Shown here piece by piece: positions 1 to 11,282 of a stretch of DNA of 64,000 bases. Source of the DNA: Moraxellaceae bacterium (GTDB lineage: Bacteria; Pseudomonadota; Gammaproteobacteria; Pseudomonadales; Moraxellaceae); NCBI GenBank assembly GCA_024234595.1, contig JACKNZ010000006.1:184275-248274 (forward strand). Reading direction: 5' to 3'. A model generated the notes under the pieces. It searched no databases. It had not been told where the DNA came from and worked only from the letters and a program-made list of their open reading frames with translations. How positions within the stretch are numbered: position 1 is the stretch's first letter; each line of letters begins with the position of its first letter. The translations under genes were made by a program, and so were the position numbers.

Positions 1-3000
1 TAATGTCATGTAACACCCGACCACCAATTAAATAGGTAAAGGAGTCGGTGCTAATGTTTGCACTGCTATCGGTCAACCATTTGGCTGCATATTGATTAGA
101 GAAAGTCCAACGACGCACAGGATGGTAATTCCAATGTGTCGAGAAGATATAGGCTTCTTTCTCTTTGATGCTACTCAAGCTGGTTTGGTCATCATCTAAT
201 TTATATTCAATCTTGGTCAGGGCATCCCAACGGTTGGTATCAACTTGACGATAGGCTGCACCTAACTGAAAACGATTTTGTAAACGGTCGCCGACATTTA
301 CCCCATGATTATCGGCCAAACTAAAGATATTTTTACCTAATAAAGTCCAATCACGCGACCATTTATAAGCCAATCCTAAGGTATTAAGAATAGTGTCTGA
401 ATTATCTGTCCAACGTAAATCTATTTTGCCAGTCGCCTTCCACAAAGGACTCGATAAATACTCTAGCCCCAAACTAAGAGCTATCGCGTCACTGCTATCC
501 GAACCTTCTAAGGTACGTACTTGCTCAAAATTGGTGTTTAAACGCACGCCTTCGGTCAAATACCAACGATTACGTAAACCAATAGCCGCTTCTACATCTT
601 GGGCATTGACGGCATCACGCACCCGATATTCGCTAAACACACGACCATCTCTCATATAATCGCCTTCTACACCTACAACTGTAGTATTACGTTGCTGCTG
701 GTCATTTAAGGCAAAACTTCCATTTAAACTAGATGATAGTTCATGTCGTGCATACAATTTGCTTTGCTGGTTAATACGGTAATCACCACCTAAAGCAATA
801 ATTTTGCGCTCCGAATGGTCGATATCTTGTTCATATTCACCGTATAAACTGGCGGCTTCTACTTTAGGAATTTTGATATTGAGTTTGGTATGAATGGTTT
901 TGCCTTCATAGGGAGTCACACCTAAATTAGTATTATTTGCTGGCACAGCTGTTTCGTCATAGACACGGCCACCCAATTCAGCCGACAAATATTGGTTAAT
1001 GGTACGATTTAGGGTAGCTTTGATACCATTACGAACACCGCCAGTAAAGGTATTCTCGGTACGAATCGCTTCGGTACTGAGTGTGCCCCAACTGTCCATA
1101 TTAACTTGTAATTTGACACCACTTTCAGCACGGCCACTGGATAAGGGAGAAGCCGAATTTTCAAAGTCGGTATCACTCTCGCCATAATACACACGGGCAT
1201 TGATACGTCCTTTGGCGTGAACCAATTCGGCACGACTGGCTTGACCTGCTGCTTTGTTTTCACGGTCAGATTGAGCAACTTCGGCGATTAACTTGGTGTT
1301 TTCGGCCAATTTAAGTACCGCATTAGCACTGTTAAGCTGATAAGCGGCCACAGGGTCATCTTCATGGACTGTTGCTGCACCTACCGTCAATTTATCGCCT
1401 AATTTCTTCTCAACTTGTGCGCCACCCAACCAATAATCTTCACCACCTTCTTCTTCGACTTCAACCGTCACGCGAATAAAGTATGGGTTCAAATTGGCAT
1501 CTAAACTTGGTACTGGTGATTTAAAGTAAATGCTGGCTGTCAGTGGTTCAAATTCGTAATCGGTAAAACGCGCCTGTGGCTGAACATCAATAATCAAACC
1601 CAAGTTATTACGGTCACGTTTAATAATTTCTACTTTTTCACTGTTTACTCTTAAACCATCAACATTATCTAAAGTATAAGGACCCGATACACCCAAGGCT
1701 GGTTTTTCAATCACTTTTTGTTTGGCTTTAGTTTGAGCAACAAAGGTCGTGGCCTTAAAATCGTCGGTCGCATAATGGGCGCGTACGCCTGTTAAAGAAC
1801 GGTTATATTGTCCCAAGGATAAGCCTTCGCTGTTTTCGATACGGGTGGTGTAGTCACCAAACATGACATAAGAACGGCCTTTATCTAAACGAACATACAA
1901 TTTGCTAGTGGACTGGGCGTCAAAACCACGCACCGCGGCATCGCCATAAACAGGGTAATAATCATCGGGACGAATATCACGGAAAAGGCGTTGGTCTGTT
2001 TCTTTGTTAGAGTCATACGATAAGGTTAACAAATATTCGCCTTTGACTTTACCTTTTAAAAACATCGCTGCACGACCAGAGGCATTGAGCTTGCCATCAT
2101 TGCCGCTAGCCAAACTTTGTAGCTCTGCTTCAAAGCCATCATTGGCATAAGCAGGAGCAACTTTGGCTGGATTAAAGTTTTTAAACGAGACCATTCCCTC
2201 GACAATACCTGCGGCAATCATCGGGCGTAACTCTGGCACAAAGCGGATATTCGTCTCTGCTTTTAAGGTGCCACTGCTCACACGAACCTTGGCTTCGCCA
2301 GCTTGTGTTGGGGCAACTAGCTTAACTTTAAACTCTCCCCCTTCAATAAACAGTTGTACTCCTTGTGTTTTAGGGTCTAAATCCGTGGCTCTAAACCGTC
2401 CTGCATCACTTTCTAAGGTCACAGCGGTACGCGAGGTGACTGGCAATCCCGCTTTATCGGTCAATTTAATATTAAACAGAATTTCGTTAGAGCCATTGGC
2501 CTCAACCACTTTTTGCTCAGACTCAATACTAACATTGGCTAAATTATCAGGTGCTTTAACATGAATCACTCTTACACCACGCGGATTACCCAATGCGTCA
2601 AACTGTTTAAGCGCGATTCTGTTTTCACCTGCTTTTAGGCTAATCCCCAAATATTCACGAGCTTCGGTGCGTGTGTCTGGAATGGCCATTTTAATGGCCA
2701 TACTCTTCTCTTCTAGCACTTTGTCATTAACGCTTAACTCAAACGTTGCACCTAACGCTCCTTTAAACAAAATCCGCGTCTGTGCATAAGGCAATACTTG
2801 ACCGTCGGTTAAATTAAGAATGTCTAATTGATTGTTAGCCGCTTCTTGGACATAACTTTCTAGGCTGCGAGTATCAGAGGAGGCTGGCACGCGTTCTACA
2901 TCGTCTTGTTCTTTATTGGTAGTTTTTGCTCCTGACAACAAGGCAGGCATTTTGGCTTTACCATGTAAGCCACATTCGTTGCCTGTGTAATTAACACAAC

Positions 3001-6000
3001 CACTGGCAGGTAAAGAGCGTAAATCACTGGGATTATTGGTTTCAAATGGCAAATCTGTTTTTAAAGCGCGTTCCAACTCACCAATCGCTGTATCACCTTG
3101 ATTGCGACGGGCATAAATCTCGCCCATCGCTTCGCCCGAACAAGTGCCATTATCCGTGGTAATCGCAAAATCGGCACGGTGTAACTCACCCGCTTTTAAG
3201 TCCACAAATCGGCTTGAAGGATCACCTGCATTGCGTACATTTTGCTCAATTATCTCTACATCTTGAGGCAAAGAGGTACGGTCAAGTTTTAAGACATGAG
3301 TGGTTGCACGCAAGCCATAAAAATTATATTTACCTTCGACATCTGTCACCACATATGAACCATCTTCGAGTACCAAGCGCACATTGGGCACACCGATTTC
3401 TTCTAATCCTTGTACACCATCACGGTTGCAGTCAGTATAAACTTTACCTGTCACAAAGCCTTCTTGGGTAAAGACGCCTGTACTGACTTTGACTTTGGCT
3501 GCCGCGATAGCTGATTGTACGATCAAACTATTAACAGGCGTTATCCCTTGAGCTTGAGCGCGATTAATACCATCACCATGCAATGCGCCCGCACCAATAT
3601 GCACCCGATAGCTAATAATAACCTCAGTATTAGCTCCCAAATTACCAATGGTAAAGCTAAGCACTGATGCTGCGCCAGCCGTTGGCTCTTGTTTTATATT
3701 GGCGACACGACCAGTACCCGACACATAGCTAAAACCTTTAGGCAGAGTATCGGTTACCACAACATTGTTAATATCAGTTTTGTTAATCGAGACATTACGC
3801 ACCGTCACCGTATAATCAATAAACTCACCTAATTCGGCATTGGCACGTGAGGCAGTTTTTTTGATAAATAACGAGGAGGAATTAGCGGCTGGTGGATCCA
3901 TCGGCACATCTACTTGAACTGCATTTTCAGGATCAGTCACATCAAAATCGCCACCATAAGAGCCTTTAATGTTAATAACACGGCTAAACTTGCTCACTAG
4001 CTCAGAGGCTGGTACCACACTGGGATAGGCATATCCCACAGGTGGAGTAATGATTAACCGATAAAAACTTGTTGTTTTATTGGTCGCAGGTACAAATGGA
4101 AAGCGATACGCACCATCCGCACCTGTAGTCTGTATTTTCTTACAGGCTTCATCAGCATCTTTATCCACTTCACACAGCTTGCCATTATCATCGCGTAGTT
4201 CATAGGGGACTTCTTTACCGTTTTCTATGCGCGCTAACCGTACAATGGCACCTTGAATAGGTATATTGGTTTGGCTATCAAACACCACACCAAAAGGGTC
4301 AACCAACACAAAAGCTGTCACTGGATTACCACTTGCATCTTTTACATCACTACCAACACGCTTGACCTCATCATCATCTAAACACCACAATATAGTCGCC
4401 GTTAATTCATCATGGGCACGAGTTTCAACAATATAATTGAATGGAATAACATCAAAAGTATCCATTGAACGTGTTGGCAAGGCATCGGCTTTGACCAAAT
4501 GGGTATCATTAATTCTAAAAATCCCCGTGTTACGACCAGTCTCTATTGCAACAACGCGCTCAACATCTTTACTCGCTGGCGAACTAATCTCTAAAAATAA
4601 ACGGTCAATAAAATCGGGGCGAATATTACACACCGCACATTTTGCTTCTAAATAAATATTGCCATTCAAGGTAATATGAGTGGCTAATTTAAAGGTAGTA
4701 TTTTCTTTATTAGCCACCCCTAAAGTGGCCGAGCCTGCAACTGTCGTGGGTGTTTTTTGTGATACTGACTGACGCACCTCGGTACCATAAAAATAGTAGC
4801 CGTGCAAAATATTGTTAACGATTGAACCCGTTGCGCTGTTATAGACATTGACGCGTAATTTAAAACTATCTGTTGCACCAACAGCAAAGTTATCGTGGGC
4901 AATCACGACCGCATCAATTACTTTGTGGTCTGCTGGTTTATTAGCTGCGCTAACATAATCATGCTCTGGTGTACCAAATACATGGTACAACACTTGGCCT
5001 ACACCGCTATATTCAACGGCTTTGGCACTGTTATTAGCCGCATCATTTTCGTCTAATAACCAGACATTAGAAGGCAGAGCATCTTTAAAAATGACTTTTT
5101 GTTGCAGTACGCCATTGATACGAATGTTAATCGGGCTCAATGCCTGACTACCAATATTTTTAGCCTCTAAGGTATAAGTTAAAACGTCTATCGTGGTTGC
5201 TGCATTTTTAAAATCAATACTTGGTTTATCGGCAGTTTTAGTGAGTTGCAAAACGGTTTTAACTACTGTCACTGTGTCTGTTTTGCTGATTGTTTGCTGT
5301 GAGTTATCACCTGTTGCCAATACATCTAAGCTGAGCTTATCGCCTTCTTGACTATTTTCGGCAATCAAAGCTGTCACCAAAAGAGCGGCTTGTTGATTAG
5401 GGTTAAGGCTAATACGATAACTACTGTTAATAAGCTTATCGCCTTGGTCATAAACACCGTTGTTGTTGACATCATGAATCAACATCGCATCTTGTAACTT
5501 GGCGTTAATATTGGCTAAGGACACAGCATAACTGTCGGCCAAATTACCTGTATTAGTGAGTGTATGCGGCCAAACAGCGACAGTTTTAGGATCTAAAGTT
5601 AAATCGGGTGCAGTGCTGAGTTGTGCTTGATAACTGACAATCACACTACTGACCGTATTAGATACTTCTTGAGTATTACCACTGGCATAACGATATCGTA
5701 AATTAAAACTGTTATTAAATACTGTGCCAATTGCAGTTTGAGCGACTGTTACATCTACAATCAAGGTTTGAGTCTGTTGGGCTAATAATTTGTCCATTGA
5801 TAATGCGACTGACTCAACCTTAGTCAAATCACTGATAATCCCTTTTTGATACAAGCGGTAACTATTATTAGCATCACCAATCAAACGATAAAGCACCTGC
5901 ACGCCTGTTGCACTGCCGACATGATTTAAGTCTTTGAGCTGTGTCCCTGCAGGCAATCTATCTTCCATAATCACTTTATTAAAATTGTTACCCTCAACCA

Positions 6001-7993
6001 CAATGGCTATCGGCTCAACATTTAAGGCGGTATCGGTATTTTTGGCAGTTAAGGTATAGCGTAAACTGGCTTGGCCATTGTTAAGACGAATTTGGGTCGC
6101 ATCCACTTGTTTTAGCAGACTGACTGGCGAGCTAACCACTAGCACTTTGTCAGTCACGGTTTTGCTATCATTGCCTAATTTATCAGTCACTTTAAGTTGT
6201 ACATTAAAGACATCATTTTGCTGAGCATTAGCAGGCACTGTGGCGACTACCAACACCGCTAAACTTTGACCTGCACTTAATTTAATAGTCCCTGTAATAA
6301 CGATATCAATAGCAGGATTATAAACACCATCTCCATCGACATCTTGTACCAAGCTTAGGCCATTTAAGGTATTACCATTATTTGAAATATCGCTTAACGC
6401 AAAATCAAACTCATTAGCTACTGTACTGTTATTCGTTAAAATATGTGGCCATACTACCGATTGATTACTTTGTCTAATCAAGTCATCGGCGGTGTTCAAG
6501 CTAAAATTATTTGTTTGAGGAACGGCGGTAACACTGTCTAATCTAGACTTTAACGCTTGTGTATTGTTGCTTGTGGCATTTAACAACACATTAAAGACAT
6601 CGTTTGCTTTGGCCGTCGCAGGTACTGAGCCTACGACAAACAAGGTTTTTTGTTGCTGAATCGCTAAGCTTATTTGAGTGACTACTTTGTCTATTGCAGG
6701 GTCATAAACACCGTTATTATTTGTATCTTCTGCAATCACAGGATTGAGCAAGTCACCATTATCATTAGTGGCCTGTGTCAAACTGAGTGTATAACTATCA
6801 CTCACTGAGCCAGTATTACTGAGGATATGTTTAAAAATAGCTACATCGCCCGCACGTTTAGTAAACGGGTTAGCAGCCGTTAATTCAAATGAACTGCTTA
6901 ACAATGTAGTGCTGACAATATTAGAATAAGCCGTTAACACTTGGCTGCCATAATTATAATGAGCGATAAATTGATTATCTAATCGTGTTTCCAACTTGCT
7001 TGTGACATCAACATTGACTTCTAAAATTGCCTCTTGAGGTGCAGTAAAACTATCAAAAGCTACCGCCACTTTATCAATGGTAGCAAGACTGGGCAAAGTA
7101 CCTAACTCATAGTTTTTATAAGTTTTTTCGGGTGTACCGCGCACATGATACAACAGGGTTCTTCCCCCTCCCCCACTACGATAATTTAGACTATTTAATA
7201 CTGTGCCTTGTGGTAGCGTATCTTCGAACACCACTTTAGTTAGATTAGCACCTTCGATATTGACGATTGTTCCTACTGCCGACGCATTGCCCTCATTACG
7301 CATGGTTAAACTATAAATCAAGGATTTATCTGCAATATTATTACCATCAACAGCTATGGTATTTTTATTAACATTTTTAATGAGTTTGAGTTCGGGCGCA
7401 GTCGTGGAGACTTTATCTATCACCGACATGAGTGGCACATTTGCCGCCACACTACGTGCTTTAAGATTTAATAGAAAAAAACTGTCACTTGTAATAGCAG
7501 ATGGCAATTGCGCCTGTACCAACAAAAACATACGCTGGTTAGCCGCCAGCGTTGTTTGATAGTTTGCCGTCATGAGTTCATCAGCAGCATCATAAATACC
7601 GTTATTATTGACATCATTTATTAACTTAATATTTGTTAGCTCACCAGTATCCCCACCCACATCTAACAGTTCAAAACTAAAGGTGTTATCGCCATTACCT
7701 GTGTTAAATAGGGTATGTGGCCATGTCACTAATTCATTTGGTTGGGCTTGCAAAGGACTAGCGGGCGTGAGTTGTGCCGAATAAACAGGTAAAATACTGA
7801 CGACAACAGGTTGAGATACCACAAAATAACGCTGACCATCATCATGTGTATATTGGGCATTGGCAATATTTTCAATTTTTAAATATGCGGCAGGTTGTAC
7901 GGCATGTGCTGTAACTGCATATAAGGCATTCATCACCATAAATATGGCGCAAATAAGAATCCTTATAGATAAGATACTGGCTTGAGCGTACAC
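1..7993 (-). CDS. Giant exported DUF11/SdrD_B-repeat protein with C-terminal outer-membrane-like region (partial)
   Basis: The frame opens at a GTG at 7993, 7 nt after an AAGG, and runs off the left edge, so at least 2660 residues are coded and the C-terminus is missing. I checked the frame near residues 1506 and 2627 and it is continuous. The first 31 residues form a signal peptide ending near TAHA. A long series of DUF11-like repeats follows (TNTGNG, DxNNNGIYD motifs). Around residues 1505-1575 an SdrD_B/carboxypeptidase-regulatory-like fold appears (GKVYTDCNRDGVQGLEE). From about residue 2030 the chain has alternating aromatic/polar beta strands (LYVRLDKGRSYVMFGDY) like an outer-membrane barrel. 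It follows two smaller DUF11 genes. Surface display or adhesion is inferred; no enzymatic motif was seen. Confidence 0.85.
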   Translation of the reverse strand, partial: MYAQASILSIRILICAIFMVMNALYAVTAHAVQPAAYLKIENIANAQYTHDDGQRYFVVSQPVVVSILPVYSAQLTPASPLQAQPNELVTWPHTLFNTGNGDNTFSFELLDVGGDTGELTNIKLINDVNNNGIYDAADELMTANYQTTLAANQRMFLLVQAQLPSAITSDSFFLLNLKARSVAANVPLMSVIDKVSTTAPELKLIKNVNKNTIAVDGNNIADKSLIYSLTMRNEGNASAVGTIVNIEGANLTKVVFEDTLPQGTVLNSLNYRSGGGGRTLLYHVRGTPEKTYKNYELGTLPSLATIDKVAVAFDSFTAPQEAILEVNVDVTSKLETRLDNQFIAHYNYGSQVLTAYSNIVSTTLLSSSFELTAANPFTKRAGDVAIFKHILSNTGSVSDSYTLSLTQATNDNGDLLNPVIAEDTNNNGVYDPAIDKVVTQISLAIQQQKTLFVVGSVPATAKANDVFNVLLNATSNNTQALKSRLDSVTAVPQTNNFSLNTADDLIRQSNQSVVWPHILTNNSTVANEFDFALSDISNNGNTLNGLSLVQDVDGDGVYNPAIDIVITGTIKLSAGQSLAVLVVATVPANAQQNDVFNVQLKVTDKLGNDSKTVTDKVLVVSSPVSLLKQVDATQIRLNNGQASLRYTLTAKNTDTALNVEPIAIVVEGNNFNKVIMEDRLPAGTQLKDLNHVGSATGVQVLYRLIGDANNSYRLYQKGIISDLTKVESVALSMDKLLAQQTQTLIVDVTVAQTAIGTVFNNSFNLRYRYASGNTQEVSNTVSSVIVSYQAQLSTAPDLTLDPKTVAVWPHTLTNTGNLADSYAVSLANINAKLQDAMLIHDVNNNGVYDQGDKLINSSYRISLNPNQQAALLVTALIAENSQEGDKLSLDVLATGDNSQQTISKTDTVTVVKTVLQLTKTADKPSIDFKNAATTIDVLTYTLEAKNIGSQALSPINIRINGVLQQKVIFKDALPSNVWLLDENDAANNSAKAVEYSGVGQVLYHVFGTPEHDYVSAANKPADHKVIDAVVIAHDNFAVGATDSFKLRVNVYNSATGSIVNNILHGYYFYGTEVRQSVSQKTPTTVAGSATLGVANKENTTFKLATHITLNGNIYLEAKCAVCNIRPDFIDRLFLEISSPASKDVERVVAIETGRNTGIFRINDTHLVKADALPTRSMDTFDVIPFNYIVETRAHDELTATILWCLDDDEVKRVGSDVKDASGNPVTAFVLVDPFGVVFDSQTNIPIQGAIVRLARIENGKEVPYELRDDNGKLCEVDKDADEACKKIQTTGADGAYRFPFVPATNKTTSFYRLIITPPVGYAYPSVVPASELVSKFSRVINIKGSYGGDFDVTDPENAVQVDVPMDPPAANSSSLFIKKTASRANAELGEFIDYTVTVRNVSINKTDINNVVVTDTLPKGFSYVSGTGRVANIKQEPTAGAASVLSFTIGNLGANTEVIISYRVHIGAGALHGDGINRAQAQGITPVNSLIVQSAIAAAKVKVSTGVFTQEGFVTGKVYTDCNRDGVQGLEEIGVPNVRLVLEDGSYVVTDVEGKYNFYGLRATTHVLKLDRTSLPQDVEIIEQNVRNAGDPSSRFVDLKAGELHRADFAITTDNGTCSGEAMGEIYARRNQGDTAIGELERALKTDLPFETNNPSDLRSLPASGCVNYTGNECGLHGKAKMPALLSGAKTTNKEQDDVERVPASSDTRSLESYVQEAANNQLDILNLTDGQVLPYAQTRILFKGALGATFELSVNDKVLEEKSMAIKMAIPDTRTEAREYLGISLKAGENRIALKQFDALGNPRGVRVIHVKAPDNLANVSIESEQKVVEANGSNEILFNIKLTDKAGLPVTSRTAVTLESDAGRFRATDLDPKTQGVQLFIEGGEFKVKLVAPTQAGEAKVRVSSGTLKAETNIRFVPELRPMIAAGIVEGMVSFKNFNPAKVAPAYANDGFEAELQSLASGNDGKLNASGRAAMFLKGKVKGEYLLTLSYDSNKETDQRLFRDIRPDDYYPVYGDAAVRGFDAQSTSKLYVRLDKGRSYVMFGDYTTRIENSEGLSLGQYNRSLTGVRAHYATDDFKATTFVAQTKAKQKVIEKPALGVSGPYTLDNVDGLRVNSEKVEIIKRDRNNLGLIIDVQPQARFTDYEFEPLTASIYFKSPVPSLDANLNPYFIRVTVEVEEEGGEDYWLGGAQVEKKLGDKLTVGAATVHEDDPVAAYQLNSANAVLKLAENTKLIAEVAQSDRENKAAGQASRAELVHAKGRINARVYYGESDTDFENSASPLSSGRAESGVKLQVNMDSWGTLSTEAIRTENTFTGGVRNGIKATLNRTINQYLSAELGGRVYDETAVPANNTNLGVTPYEGKTIHTKLNIKIPKVEAASLYGEYEQDIDHSERKIIALGGDYRINQQSKLYARHELSSSLNGSFALNDQQQRNTTVVGVEGDYMRDGRVFSEYRVRDAVNAQDVEAAIGLRNRWYLTEGVRLNTNFEQVRTLEGSDSSDAIALSLGLEYLSSPLWKATGKIDLRWTDNSDTILNTLGLAYKWSRDWTLLGKNIFSLADNHGVNVGDRLQNRFQLGAAYRQVDTNRWDALTKIEYKLDDDQTSLSSIKEKEAYIFSTHWNYHPVRRWTFSNQYAAKWLTDSSANISTDSFTYLIGGRVLHDI

Positions 7994-8085
7994 AATTTAG
8001 CCTTTTTATTTAAAATTATAAAAATTTAGCTTATTTAACTTAAGACAATCATAGTTAAAACAAGTACTAAAGTTAAGGCAGAGTC

Positions 8086-8113
8086 TAAAAGAGTCAGAAA
8101 ACTGACTCTTTTA
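8086..8113 (-). terminator. Strong hairpin between the two large DUF11 genes
   Basis: A perfect 12-bp inverted repeat (TAAAAGAGTCAG, loop AAAA, CTGACTCTTTTA) lies just after the 962-residue gene and before the giant gene. The arms end in A or T runs, so it could stop transcription in either direction. It would lower expression of the giant gene relative to the gene upstream of it unless the giant gene has its own promoter. Confidence 0.75.
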
Positions 8114-8157
8114 GTAAAGCATCCTTGCTAGGTAGTTAGGCTAAAACAAACTACTGT

Positions 8158-11046
8158 TTAGTTGTCAATTCTGACACTAAAAGTGAATGTACCTGATTGA
8201 CCACCATTCAAGGCACCTACATCTGCAATTAAGGCACCTGCTGCACCATCAGCTGGTTTAGTTGTTACAGTGTTATTTGTGCCACTACCTGTAACAACAG
8301 GTGTAGTTGCTGTTGTTACAATACCGCCAACAACTTTGTCATACAAGGTTGTAAAGCTTGGTGTGGTATCGTTGATTAACACGCTAGTCACTTGCGATAC
8401 ACCTTCGTTAGTAGCAACAATACGATACATGATACATGCACCAGGCAAGGCATTTAAGGTAGTCGCAGCAAAAGCACCATCAGCATTACCATCACAGCCA
8501 GCATCTAGAGCTTGGGTTTTATCCAAACGGATTTGACCGCCAATAACGTTGGTTGTATCAGTATTAACAGGATCGGTCGGAGCAGCCACACCACTAATCA
8601 CACCTACAACATCTGCAGTAATAGTTGCAGAGTCAGTTGTACCAGGTGTTGCACCAGCTGGAGCTTGAACTTTGGCGAAAATACGGACACTTTCACCTGG
8701 TGACAAACCAGCCAACCCGTTACCCATACCTGTGCCTGTAGCACCTACAGTCACGGTGTGGAAGTTATCAGTACCACTCACGCCATTGATTGCTGCATCA
8801 GCCGCATCTAACACACCGTTGTTATTAGTATCAATATACAACACAGTGCTAAAGCCAGCTAAAGAGTTTACACCTGTCAACAACATCTCTGTTCCTGCAT
8901 CACCTTCAGGCACGTTACCATTGTTGGTTAAAATGTGTTCATACACAACCGAACCGCCTGGGAATACCTGACCTGTACGGTTGGTAATCATTTGTAAGTC
9001 ACGGTAAGTATTCACTGTTACCGCGTCTAACTTGGTATCTGTTGCATTAGAAACAGGCGAGGTGACTTTAAAATACACACTTTGTGTGGTAGGTGTTTGA
9101 GTCACAGGTGTAGTCACAACCGCACACACTAAACGTGAACCGAGTGCGTTGATAGTACCAGTATTGGTTAAGGTTGCCCCTACTGTAGTACAGTTGCCTG
9201 CACCACCGTCAGCACGGAATACCACCGTCCAACCACTTGGCAAGGCTGCCATACCTGCTGTAGAGCCTGCGGCTAAATTGTAGTTATCCGCAATACCCAC
9301 TTTGTTTTGAATCAACAAGGGGAATGTTGTGGACGCACCAGGATTGACTGATTTGGTTGACCATGCAGCACCACTATTATCAACAGTACCTGCATCTGTA
9401 GCACTACCCGCACCGTTAGCATTGAGCGTGGGTGTTGTGTTGTTAGATAAGTCAACCACGTTGGAGGTAATTTGTGCCAAAGTATCGGTGACAGTATCTA
9501 CTTTAGTTGGGTCATTCACCGAAGTAGCAGTTTTAACCACACTATAGCCCTGACCAGGTGTTGCACCTGTACCAGTCACACCTGCAGGTAAAGTGGCTTT
9601 TAAAATGACTTCATAATATTGACCAGGCTGAATCACAGGTGTATTGGGTACACCATCACTGGTGGTATCTTGTAATACGTTATTGCCGTCAGCTTGGAAC
9701 AACTGGAACGAAGTGCCAGCAGGGAAACCTAAGGTTGCTGGATTTAAGTTAGCATAGGTAACATTAAAGCTATCAGGGCCATTACCGTTGTTCCAAATAA
9801 TGTTGGTAAAGCTAACCGTTGTACCTTGACCCGCGCTTGCTTGTTCAACGATATCGTTATCACCACCAATCTCGCTAATGGTTGTTGAGTCGTTGGCTGC
9901 AACCGCCGAGGTTTGTGTTACTAAGAAGTCAACCGAGTTAGTAGGTTGAGAGGCTGTGTTATTGTTAGTATTCACATTGTTGTCTGGGTCATAAAAATAG
10001 TTGGCGGTATTGGTTAAAATACCAGGACGCGCAACTGAGTTACCGTCATTGCCTGGACCTGTCGCTGCAACATCATCAACACGTACTTGGAATTTAATTG
10101 TACCCGACACATTGGGTGCAACCGAGGTAATTACTGCACTAATTGTACGGTCACCCGTCAAATCTGTGCCTGTTACTTCATAAGTAATCCCTGCTGGGTC
10201 TGCGCCTGCCGCATCGGTTAATGCACCGCCTGCACTCCATACACCAGAACCAGCAACATATTTCATACCACCAACAGTCGCTGGCGTTGCTCCTGCAGGA
10301 ATTACGTCTGTAATTGTAACTTCACGCGCTGTGTTATTACCTGTGTTGGTATAGGTTAAGGTGTATTCAACCACAGTACCAATCGGACCTGTTAAAATAT
10401 TAGCCGATTTGGTGACATTAAGTACTGCATCTGCCGTTACTGTGGCGGTGTCGGTATTAAATGCTGTATCACCATCAAAGGCTGCGGTTGCTGTAATCGT
10501 TGTTACGCTATCTTGGCCTGCCGTTGCTGTACCAGGTGCGCTACCCACTACTACAAATTTAAATACACCGCCTGCCGCCAAGCTAACACTTGTACCTGCC
10601 AAATTAACCGCATTATCAGGTACACCATTGCCATCGGCATCGGCATAAATGGCAAAGCCTGTTAAATCAAAGTTATCGCCAGCATCTTGTGCAGAGCTTA
10701 AAGCAAAGCTATCGCTACCGTTACCAGTGTTAGTTAAAGTATGTGGATAAACAACTTGACCACCTGGTGCCACCAAACGGGTGTTATTGGCAACCAAAGT
10801 AAAGCTACCTACTTGTTGTACAATGGTTTGTACAGTATTAGATGTAGCACTACGGGTTACAGCAGACGCATCGGTATAGGTTGCGGTTGCAGTGTTACCA
10901 ATCACGGAGTTTGCGGCAGGTGCAGCAGCAAACGCGCCAGCACTAAAGCCACCCATAGCCACTGCCATAGCAGCAGCCAAAGCATTTAAACGCCAAGCAT
11001 TGCTTGTGTGTTGGCAAGCCTGACGATTGTTGTCTTGATTACGCAT
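8158..11046 (-). CDS. Exported DUF11-repeat protein, 962 aa
   Basis: The ATG at 11046 has an AGAGG 8-10 nt upstream. The protein begins with a long signal peptide (about 41 residues, cleavage near AGAFAAA) of the extended type seen on large secreted proteins. The rest is made of DUF11-like immunoglobulin-fold repeats, for example near residues 208-255 (VVEYTLTYTNTGNN) and 700-760 (VVYEHILTNNGNV), with Asp-rich turns such as DADGNG and DTNNNG that could bind calcium. Cysteine is scarce and no barrel is present, so it is probably secreted or attached through a partner. It sits between a 162-residue relative and the giant DUF11 protein; all three probably act at the cell surface. The exact role is unknown. 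Confidence 0.85.
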   Translation of the reverse strand: MRNQDNNRQACQHTSNAWRLNALAAAMAVAMGGFSAGAFAAAPAANSVIGNTATATYTDASAVTRSATSNTVQTIVQQVGSFTLVANNTRLVAPGGQVVYPHTLTNTGNGSDSFALSSAQDAGDNFDLTGFAIYADADGNGVPDNAVNLAGTSVSLAAGGVFKFVVVGSAPGTATAGQDSVTTITATAAFDGDTAFNTDTATVTADAVLNVTKSANILTGPIGTVVEYTLTYTNTGNNTAREVTITDVIPAGATPATVGGMKYVAGSGVWSAGGALTDAAGADPAGITYEVTGTDLTGDRTISAVITSVAPNVSGTIKFQVRVDDVAATGPGNDGNSVARPGILTNTANYFYDPDNNVNTNNNTASQPTNSVDFLVTQTSAVAANDSTTISEIGGDNDIVEQASAGQGTTVSFTNIIWNNGNGPDSFNVTYANLNPATLGFPAGTSFQLFQADGNNVLQDTTSDGVPNTPVIQPGQYYEVILKATLPAGVTGTGATPGQGYSVVKTATSVNDPTKVDTVTDTLAQITSNVVDLSNNTTPTLNANGAGSATDAGTVDNSGAAWSTKSVNPGASTTFPLLIQNKVGIADNYNLAAGSTAGMAALPSGWTVVFRADGGAGNCTTVGATLTNTGTINALGSRLVCAVVTTPVTQTPTTQSVYFKVTSPVSNATDTKLDAVTVNTYRDLQMITNRTGQVFPGGSVVYEHILTNNGNVPEGDAGTEMLLTGVNSLAGFSTVLYIDTNNNGVLDAADAAINGVSGTDNFHTVTVGATGTGMGNGLAGLSPGESVRIFAKVQAPAGATPGTTDSATITADVVGVISGVAAPTDPVNTDTTNVIGGQIRLDKTQALDAGCDGNADGAFAATTLNALPGACIMYRIVATNEGVSQVTSVLINDTTPSFTTLYDKVVGGIVTTATTPVVTGSGTNNTVTTKPADGAAGALIADVGALNGGQSGTFTFSVRIDN

Positions 11047-11245
11047 AATAAGAACCTCTGGTTATGCTTGGTTTATTAAGTTATATCGCCTTGCCAGCAC
11101 TAAACTGACGCACTCGCATACTTCCTTATAATTGGGCAAGCACCAGTTTAAACACAAGCTTGTTACAAAATCGCAAACTTGCATCAGACTTAAATGGCGA
11201 GTCCAAGTCTGTAAACTTTACCAAAACGTCCTGTTTTTAGTACAT

Positions 11246-11280
11246 ATAAAAAGCAGACGCTCACAGCAAGCCTCTGCTCT
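11246..11280 (-). terminator. Rho-independent terminator after the 162-aa gene
   Basis: Read on the minus strand, AGCAGA-G-GCT pairs with AGC-G-TCTGCT around a 7-nt loop and is followed by TTTTTAT. It lies directly downstream of the small DUF11-like gene and about 200 nt before the 962-residue gene, so the two are probably only partly co-transcribed. Confidence 0.65.
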
Positions 11281-11282
11281 TC

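Noticed and set aside
2163..2564. 133-codon plus-strand frame
   Set aside because: It is antisense to the giant DUF11 gene, whose frame is continuous here; its product resembles no protein.
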